A DNA stretch of 64,000 nt. Source: Psettodes erumei (lineage: Eukaryota; Chordata; Actinopteri; Pleuronectiformes; Psettodidae). Position 1 is the first letter of the stretch; each line of letters opens with the position of its first letter. Both the position numbers and the translations under genes were made by a program. Below are positions 50,326 to 59,900 of the stretch, piece by piece. Location: the NCBI GenBank assembly GCA_016785225.1, contig JAFBJZ010000377.1, positions 2,604,001 through 2,668,000 on the forward strand, written 5' to 3'. The notes below the pieces were generated by a model that was given only the letters and a program-made list of their open reading frames with translations, had not been told where the DNA came from and made no database searches.

Positions 50326-51810
50326 CCCGATGTGGTTTCTTTATGATCAGTCAGCCAGCGTGAAACTTTCAGCACGCGAGCATCTAATTTGTGTGCTTAA
50401 CTCTGACAAACAGAGCCATTGACTGAGCAGTCAAAGAGACTGAAATAACTGGACTGATTTTATTCAGCGAGGAGAAATATACTTTATACTTTACCTTACA
50501 TGCTAAGAAAGAAGGAAAAAAATCCTTTTCAACCACAATGATTTGTTTTGTGTTTCACAGCTTTAAGGAAAACTATCCATGCAAAGAGTAATTGTGTTTT
50601 TTGCTATTTGACATATTTTCTACAGAAAAAGGCACTGCAGGGTTGTCTTATCATTCCATAATTCACGCTGTGCTCTAAACTTGACTCTTTATTAATTATA
50701 CCAAGATAGCCTTCAGGTCTCACTGGTGTTCATGAAAAGAAATTCGCTAAGATGATAGAGGTTTAAGGATGGGTTTTTTTGTGTGTTTTGATAGCCACAG
50801 CATATCAAAAGTTCAAAGGTTATTGCTCACTCTTATTTTCTTTTTCTCATGTAGTGTCTTTTCTTTTTGCTCACAGTTTCACTTTGACCACAAGCACATT
50901 CCCCGAAACATAATGCTGAATAGCAATTGTCTTGGAAAAATTACAGAGTGATGTAGGCGGAGGGGGATTCGGTCCAAACCACAATTCTTTAGAGGGAAAT
51001 GCGCAAATGAAGTCACTGACAGTTCAGACGAGAAACCACAGGATTTTATAAATCATACGACAGCAAAACAATAAGACCATTTTAGGACATTAGCTATGCC
51101 CAGAAATTGGAGGGGGGAGTGGGGGTGGGGGTGGGGTGGGGATTTCTTTTTCTCTGTCCTAATAAGGACCATCTAAACTTGGTGGAGGACCAAGTAGTTA
51201 AAATTATGAAGCTGTAAGTATCAGTCCATCTTACAATGGAATTTTTATGCAAAGCTAACAAAAATAAATAGTGAGGCAACACATACCGCTGGCTCTGTGC
51301 TACAAATCCCTCCTCTTTCATGAATACACACACATCCTGCTTTTAGAAAACTAATTAAAAATGCTTTGAGGAGAAAATGTGTACATGATATCAAGTTTGT
51401 AGATATTCTTGAATGGATTTTTAAAGATGCATTGCAGAGACGATACAGCAGACAGCAGGCAACATGTTGCATTATATTTATATTATGTTGGAAGCAGCAC
51501 ATCAATTAATATCAGTATATCAGGGGTTGCTTACAATGCATATTTTTGCCATTTGTTTCCTCAGTGTTTAGTGTGGAAATGTATTTTTATATGTTTCTAT
51601 GCATTTTATAACCATGAAGGAATGTACATATTGTTTCACTGTTTTGCTCTTATAAGATTTTTGAATTACCACTTCACCTTGCCAGGTACTGTATATGTTT
51701 TGTATGTTTTTGCCACGTGTGCCTCAAATACAGATACCCTGTTTTACACAGCTGATGTCAACAGCGTCACTTTTTTTCCCCAGATTCTGATCCTTTATTA
51801 AATGAGCATG
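50326..51810 (+). other. emilin1: emilin1 3' UTR and downstream region
   Basis: Follows the stop codon with no coding signal. Candidate polyadenylation signals are AATAAA at 51263-51268 and ATTAAA at 51797-51802. A G-quadruplex motif at 51112-51141 would lie inside the 3' UTR if either distal signal is used. The true cleavage site cannot be fixed from sequence. Confidence 0.4.
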
Positions 51811-52839
51811 TGTGTGCCACATTTTACACACTGTTTAGCCTGCATGGGATTGCATTTATATTTAATCTGGCACCTCTTTGGCTTTCACAAATACTCACAG
51901 CTGTCTTAACTTTAGTTTCTGGCTCCTGCTTCAACCTCTCTCATTCTCTTTCTCTTGACTTCAGTGGGTTATTATTTTGAGACTTAGCTGAAAAGCCATT
52001 TCATATGCTGCACTGTGGTGACACCTTCTGTTCAGTATCACTACCCTCATTCCAGCTGACGGCTCTTCTGCTGATCCTTGAGGACTCTCAGTCCCTCAAG
52101 GGAAAGAGTATCACTTGTCTTCCATTCTTTGCACAGTCGTTACTTATCAATCAAATTGCATGTCTCTTTTTTCCAAATCCCTCTGCACTCAATAGCTGTC
52201 ACTCCACTGTCACACAAATTAAATCATCCACAGGACGTATGTATGTAAATTGATCTGTGCAGTGGCGGTCCACGACAAAGAACTGGTAATTCTACCTATG
52301 CTACTTACGGATGTAAGGATGCATAACAGGACTGGACATAGATGTACGCTTTATTTACGGTGGAATAATTTGATATGGCTCATAGGATTGTTGTCTCCCT
52401 TAGGAGAAGTTTGTCTCTGGCATTCAAGAGAAACATGGCAGCATGCAGCCTCTCCACATATACTGTGCAAGTGCACCAATATGCAACACTTAACATTTAA
52501 ATTTAACATTCAGTAACACAGAGATATTGCACAGTCTAGCCAATAAATGTCATTATTAGTTGTACAAATGCACTACAACGAGATTTTTCACATGCCCCCC
52601 CCCCCAAAAAAAAAAAAAAAAACACCCATAACGTTTTCAACAATTCAGTCCTGTCAGAATTGATTGCATGTGCAAATGGTTCCTCTCTGACACCTGAATG
52701 TTGCTGAAATGAGACGTTTAGGGGAAAAAATGTTGCTGCTGTTGTGTAAGCGGTCCATTATTTTAATATTATCCAGTTTCATTTTATTTTGGGCATTTTT
52801 TTATTGGTTTGTTGAGCTCAGCTTTTTCTTTGGCGCGTG
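51811..52839. other. intergenic sequence between emilin1 and ankef1
   Basis: No coding signal. Contains a C-run/A-run at about 52597-52621. The gap between the emilin1 stop and the ankef1 5' exon is only about 2.7 kb. Confidence 0.6.
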
Positions 52840-53040
52840 TTGCAGTCATGTAAACCTGCCCTTGCTGCGGTCGTATTTGCGATCACAATCCTCGTATTAC
52901 CGAGCTCATCTCCAGTACTTGAAAGCGGCAACTGACACCCGCCAGATCACGGCACGTCCTTCCCGGGATTTTCAGGCGTTCCGTCGCCATGGAGCTGTTT
53001 GTTTCCGTCCCCCCGGCTCAAGCAAAGTGACAGGTTGTGC
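52840..53040 (+). promoter_or_regulatory. ankef1: candidate ankef1 promoter with X-box-like and forkhead motifs
   Basis: A C/G-richer stretch just upstream of the 5' exon contains GTCGCCATGGAGC (52983-52995), whose left half fits an RFX X-box while the right half is imperfect. It directly abuts TGTTTGT (52996-53002), a forkhead core. RFX and FOXJ1 drive motile-cilium genes, which would suit ankef1. Function is inferred. Confidence 0.35.
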
Positions 53041-53150
53041 TTTAGAATAAAATAAGGACTCCCTGAAACTGTGACTGACCTCGTCGGCCAGAAGTTCTGG
53101 GTATTTGGACAACATAGGCTGAGGAGTTGGAAAGACAGTTTCCCAACATG
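53040..53150 (+). other. ankef1: ankef1 first exon (5' UTR, possibly carrying the true start codon)
   Basis: A strong donor, CCAACATG|GTAAGG, ends at 53150. Spliced to the acceptor CCACAAG at 53769, it gives ATG plus 18 bases in frame with the ATG at 53788, adding MPLSVPT. The 5' limit is unknown; promoter-like sequence lies just upstream. Confidence 0.6.
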
Positions 53151-53787
53151 GTAAGGAGCGTGTGCGTGGCTAGCGAACAGCAGCCCTTTTAAGTGAGCGA
53201 GTGGACGTCATGATGACTTCACGTCTATCAGTCGACTTTTTCACTCGCTGGTCATGCTGCGATCACTGCGAGTTTTCGCTTTTCAGTCTCACTCGGGTTG
53301 AGTTTTTCTGGCTTTATTTAAAAGTGTACCATTGAGGCTTAGCAGCAGTGAAAACGTGTATGGCAGTTTATCCTTTAAGTCAACGTAACGTCTCTTTTGA
53401 TGTGGTGTACTAGTGACTGCGTGTGAGTTCAGTGGAGGTCAGACGATTATTTTTGGTGAAAAACGCGTTAAAGTGACGTTAAAGCAGATTATGCTGCACT
53501 TGTGTGAGTCTTGACTTTAACATTCTTCTGTAAAGTGACATGACCGACAACGTTTGTGCTCTTTGACAGAGACATTTCACATGTCCAAGTGGGAAAAAGC
53601 AGGTGTGAATACTGAAGTGATATGGGACTCTTGATGGGAACAGTCATCATTATTGTTATCAGGAACATCTGAGCCTTTCCGACTGTGACAAGTCAAACCG
53701 TCTGCTGTGAATTAAAAAAATTACATTACTAAAGTCCAACCTTACCTCCCCTGTCTTATTGTCCACAAGCCTCTCTCTGTCCCCACA

Positions 53788-53977
53788 ATGTGTGGCAGAG
53801 TGGCAGAGGGCCGTCTGCAGGTCCTGCAGATCTACCGCCTGCTGCAGTGCGTCCACGAGGCGGACAAGGAGCAGATAGAGAAGATGGTGAACCTCGGGGT
53901 GGAGGACCTCATCAACCTCACGGAGCCGCAGAACGGCACGGGCGCGCTTCACGTGGCCGTTTCAGCCAACAACCACG
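53788..53977 (+). CDS. ankef1: ankef1 first full coding exon
   Basis: Begins MCGRVAEGRLQVLQIYRLLQ and aligns with human MALADKRLENLQIYKVLQ, so this ATG gives nearly the human N-terminus. The exon itself begins at 53770 after CCACAAG. The donor CACG|GTGACG leaves phase 1. The end encodes the start of ankyrin repeat 1 (TGALHVAVSANNH). Confidence 0.9.
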
Positions 53978-56900
53978 GTGACGGGCCTCTCCTTTGCTCA
54001 GTCAGGTTACACTGTAATTTAGTCTAATAGTGCCTCAGCGGAGGTGGATTTACACAGCCCATTAGGCCGAAAAAGAGACGGTGCCAAACAAAAGGCATCG
54101 CAGGCTATTGTTGGCCATCATCCACAAACCTGTCCATTGTGTCAACACTTAAATTAAAATAAATTTAATCTAAAGAAGGGGGTTAGGGTTACAGTTAGAT
54201 CAAATCAACCAGTCCACAGAATGTCCTGCAAAGCCTAAAACTGTTTCTCTTTTCTCCCTGACTGCTCGCAGACCTGGTCAGCTTCCTTCTCTCACAGGGA
54301 GCACACCCCGACATCCAGGACAAGAAGGGCAACACCCCAGTCATGTTAGCTGCTGAGCTGGGCAATGATGCCATAGTGACACTGCTGGCACAAAGCAAGG
54401 CTGACCTGAGGCTCCAAGACACTGAGGGCAAAGGTGAGCACTTTGCTGTGTAACACTTGCCGATGGTGGCCTCCGGAGAGGAGCAGATATTTGGGGAGAG
54501 CAGAGTACTACAGTAGATTATTTTTAACAGATTTAATCTCCTAGTCTCAGAGGTTTAGATCTTGAAGGACATACTGAGACACCAAAAAACTGAATAGAAA
54601 TTAAAGATTGACACAGGTCAGTCTCATATTTTAATAATTGGGATAAACAGACAATTACTTTAATTATGAGAAAGGATCATAATAAACTCTTTAAAGTGAG
54701 ACTAAGTCGATACAGAGGTGTTACATGAAGATATCAGAAATGAATGCTTTTGAGAGTAGAAGAAGAGAAGAGTTTAGGGGAGATGAATGTCCAGTATAAA
54801 TATACAGTATGCATTTGATGATGTGTTGGCCAACAAGATTGGATCTGCCACAGCTCTCAGATTGATTGACAGGTCTGTTCGAAGTCGAGACAGCTTCCCT
54901 TTTTTTCTCCTTTTCCCAACTCTACGGTATTTTACTATATTATTGGTGCAAGTAAGGCTCTTATATAATGCACAGGACTGTACTTGTAATGCATATGGTC
55001 AATAATACATGCGGCTCTAATCAAGTACTGGAACAGCTTTGCTTCCACTAATGTGCTCTCAACTTTGAGCTTGAAGAGTGGATTTCTCAAGCAGATTTGT
55101 TTTCCATCTCAAGTCACACCAGCAGGTTGGTTCTGAATGCCTGGCCTTGTCTTACAACTCATGAAAATGCATGGTGCTTCTGATTAGATATTGATGAGGA
55201 GGCGGTCACCCAGACAACCCAAGTCAGAGAGCCTTAAGTTCTTCTTCAGGACCCTTTCAGACCTCTTTGCAGACCATTTACACGTGTGTCCGGGGCATGA
55301 ATTATTGCAAATGGAAGTCTTTTGACAGGGAGTGAATTAAAAGGGGGAAAGAGGTGAAGAGAGCCTGTGTGCATGAACGCGTGCTTCCGTATAATACACG
55401 GCATGCACGTGCACGATTGCGTATATGTGTGCGAGTACGCGTGCGTCAGGGTGCGTGGGTACGTCTAATTACAGCTCAACCCCTAATGGTGATCCTCTCC
55501 TGTGAAACACGCTGAGTAACCCGATCTCCTCCTCTTCTCTCAAAGGACCGGTTCAGCCCAGTCTCAGCCCTCAGCCAAGCCGTTTCTCCGGGAGACTGAG
55601 TGGCAGCGGTCGCGCACGTGCTTGTGTTATCGTTGGTGTTCGCCTTAAATGAGCAGGCTGATGACACAGGATTACTTCCCTGAGTCACACGAGTCCGCGA
55701 AACATTTTTACCCCTTTCCTCCTCTCATTTCAGGTGTGCTCTTCTACTGCGTCTACCCCACCAAGCGGCACATGCGCTGCCTTCAGCTGGCGTTGCAGTG
55801 CCAGGCGGATGCCAACAACGTGTCAGCGGAGGGGACTCACGTCTTCCAGCTGATGTGTGAAAGAGCTCAGGAGTGCACCACCATGTGTCTCATCATGCTG
55901 GATGGAGGCACAGACCCCAATGCAGCTAACAAGGTGGGGGTAACACGCAGGACGTTTGAGTACACAGCACAGTGTGATTGCTCTTCATGCTGTGTGTTTT
56001 GTTGAGCTTACGACTGAATTCGGATTCTCCTCTCCTTCAGACAACCGGTGTCACAGCGCTGATGGAGGCAGCCAAGTCAGGCTCCCTGCAGCTCGTGAGA
56101 GCCATTCTCAAGAAAGGGGGGAACCCCAATGCCCTGGACCTTAAACGCCTCACAGCAGTGCATTACGCCGCCATGGGGGGATTTTTTGAGGTGCGCTGAG
56201 TGCTTCGACACTCAACCATACTTTTGTAGTACTGATTAACTAATAAGTAGTGCTGTCATTTTAACGCGTTAATTTGATTAATTAATTGCGCCGCAATTTA
56301 ACGCGTTAAAACGAGTATCAACGGTGGCAAGCCAATGCTTGCGCATTTGAATTTTGGCCCATTGAAGGACCCGTAGTCTTCTCGGCCGTGCTACGTCACC
56401 TGCGCCGGCAAATTAACAAGACAGTGGGCAACAATAACAGACATGGACAAGACTCAGGAGGATGAGACAAGTGCGTCTTCAGTCGGGCCACTGAACAGCA
56501 AGTTTATTTACAAAAAGAACAGAGACGGGACGATAAATAAAAACGCTGGGATTTGTAGTTTTTGCAAAAAGGAGTTCTACAGGAGTTTTTACATTTTTGA
56601 AGACAGCTTTATTATATTTATTTAACTGTATTGCTGTATTTGTTTTACATTTTTGAATAATGCACCTGGCCTAACTGATGTGCTTGACCTTTACTTTTGG
56701 ATTTCATTTATGAAGCACAGTTCACCAATAAAAAAAATGGATTTCAAATCTTCTCAAATCTTCTTACTGTATTCAATTTATTAGTCATGCACTACAATTT
56801 TTAAATATCCTAGAATTCAAATTCTTTATCAGGAGACCTTTAGCAGATATGACATTAAAATGCGATTAATTCAATTAATTAATTACAAAATCCTGTAATT

Positions 56901-59900
56901 AATTCGATTAATTTTTTAATCGACTGACAGCACTACTAATAACAAAGGTTTACATATGAAGATATTGTCATAAAACATCATCTGTACTCCACATCAACTT
57001 CAGGTTCAAAATTCAATATTTCTAAATGATTCTAAATAGTTTTTTTACACTTTGTAATTCCCTAAATTTGTTATTCAGTTGCTTTCACTGCAGACAGTAT
57101 TTCAGATGAAAGATTCCTTGATCTTTCTGTGGTGTTCTGTGCCTCCAGGTGCTTTGGCTGCTGTCTGCGTACTCAGCAGACATGGGTGTGATTAACCTTG
57201 AGGACTGCACACCCCTACACTACGCCGCTGCCACAGGCAACGCGAACTGCTGCAAGTTCCTGGCACAGAGAGGTGTGGTGAGAGAGTCGATCGATAATAA
57301 GCATCCAGATGTCAGTGCGGTGCATTTCAGCTGCTTGGGTTTTCAAAGATAAGCTGGGAGATAGCTCTGTGATCACTACTCTGAATGCCTTAAGCGCTGC
57401 CATCACAGGATCAACGCAGGCCCGCTGCACGTCTCTATGTGTTTGTTTGTTCCGAGCTTCTACTGTATCCGTGTTGTGATACACGTAGCAACAGGAAATT
57501 ATGGCAGAATATCTTGGAAGGCAGAGACTTTAAGGAGATAGCTGAATCAAATTGAATGAGGTTTTTCATCCTTGTGTTTGCAGTTTTCATCAAACTGTGC
57601 TCTGTGTTCAGGTTGTAACCCCAAGCTGAAGAACCAGGACGGCTTGCTGCCACGTCAGATCGCCAAAGACGCCGGTCACAAAGCAGCCGCCAAGGAGCTG
57701 CGGAAAGCTGAGAAGCAACAGGGGAAAGGCAACGCATCCAGCGGCGTCGGCCTCATGTCGAACCTCTGGGCCCTGACCCTCCACGACTGGTCTCACGAGC
57801 ACGAGGCTGAATTACGGCAAGCCTTTGGGAAGAAATCTGAGACAGTTACCACGGAGATGTTCATTTCGGTGTTGGAGGAACTAAAAGCTCCGGTTGAACC
57901 CGACCAGCTCCACGCAGTCATTTCAGCACACGACAAGGGAAATGTGGGCTGTGTCAACTTTAACGATTTCATCAAAGGCGTCAAGTACATCAAGAAGCCG
58001 TTCCTCCTCTCCTCGTATGTGCCTAAAAAGAAAAAGGGGGAGAGGGGAGGGAAAGGAGGTAAGAAGAAGGGCAAATTTGTCCTCCCAATGCCCATCTGCA
58101 CCCTCCCGCCAGAGCTCATGCCCCGGCGACCCGACGGCGGGCCGCCTCACTTCCTGATCGAGACGTACAGGGACTTCTCCGATATCCGTCGATTCGACCG
58201 CGACCACCCACCAGAACACCCCTTAGTGAACGACTCCGGATGGTACGTGGAGAAGCCCGAGAAGGTCTACACCAATATCAACTACTGTGTGAAGAGCGGC
58301 GATCTGGAGTCTTTGGACCTCGCCTTCAGTCAGGGGGTTCCTGTGGATGTTCAGGATGAGTTTTATAAGACCCCGCTGATGGTGGCCTGCTCCAGTGGCA
58401 ACTATGAGGTGGCTCAGTACCTCCTCGGCCGGGGGTGAGGAAAAAAATCTCCTGCTTTTCGGTCTGCTTTTAAGAAGCACTGATTTAGCAACACAGCCGT
58501 GCTTTTTAGTTTTTGTGCTGATTACATTTTCCTGCGAATCCCTGGTGTGTAGATGTATATGATGAACAAAAACACAGATTGTAAAATTATGCTGAAACAT
58601 TCACGCACAATCTCTGTTGAGATTTTGTTCCAACCCTAGCTCCTGTTACTTGTACTCTGACATAAATTTTCATCAAGTTAAAGTTATTTTTAAAATAAGT
58701 AATCTACCATTGATTGACCAGCAAACAAGCTTTTATTGCATGATACAAGCAGGGGCCATGAAGGACACCTGGATATAATATGTTTGAGATTTGATGGCTA
58801 AAACCGTCCCACGTATGTGCTAAATGATACTAATAGTCATAGCATAGTATACTAGTATAGATAAGACAACATGACCAATCTTGAAATCACAGGATGATGC
58901 GAACTGTTCGTCACAGGGCCGATGTGAACGTGTGCGACCAGTTCTTCTGGACGCCCCTCCACCACGCGGCTCACGCAGGCCAGGTGGAGCTTGTTGAACT
59001 GCTGGTGGAGGCCGGGGCCGCCGTAGATGCTCGGGCGCTCGGTGGGGGCACGCCCCTCATGAAGGCCATCCAGAGCTCTCGACCCTCCTGCGTGGACTTC
59101 CTCATAAAGGCGGGTGCCAGTGTTATCGCGGAGAACAAGAAAGGTTTGACTACGCCTGAAATCTATCAAAGTAGATTTGAAGAATAGTAATAAATAATAA
59201 TCAAGTGTGATTTTTTTTTTTTACTGAACTTTCCTTTGAACCAAATTCACCAGTAAATACACTGCAGTCATTGAAGAAAGCTGTTCCTTCTTCATAGTTA
59301 CCTGTGATTTATGCTGTTATCTAACTAACTGTATTTTATTTCTCCTCAGAACAAAACTGCCTGGACATCGCTCGAGCTTTTGCAGACTCCAGGATAATTG
59401 ACTTGGTCAAAGACAAGATGGATTCTCTGCCTAAGACAAAGGAGACGGCGAAAGGAAACGGGAGCAAAGCTCAAAAACCTAAATCTGCTAAAGTGAAGGT
59501 ACCCGCCTAACTCCATTAAATTCTCTTTACCAACTGCAAACATTAAAACTGCGTGGCTTCAAACTTTTCCTCCTTTCTTTGTTGTTATGTACCGAACGTG
59601 TGCAAAATGATGTTTCCAGTCCACATCACATACATAGCTGTCCTTTAATGATGACTTCCTGCAAATACAGCACCACTGGCCCTGTCTTACCCAAACCAAC
59701 AGCAGAACATGACCTCGAAACAATGTTAGAGTCAGAGTTAACCAACACCGGCTGAAGGCCAGTCTCTCACCCCGGTGTTCGTCTGTGTACCGCAGCGCCA
59801 GAAACCCAACCCTGTAAAGAGATCTTGTGCCTGCGAGGCACCGACATGTAAGCAAATTAGACCAGATGTGTTGCGTTACAACTCGACCGCACTGGCGCTC

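Noticed and set aside
59796..59813. Possible 18-base extra exon in ankef1 (RQKPNP)
   Set aside because: It has CCGCAG and GTAAAG flanks and keeps frame, but the donor context is weak and human ANKEF1 needs no such insertion; not included in the model.
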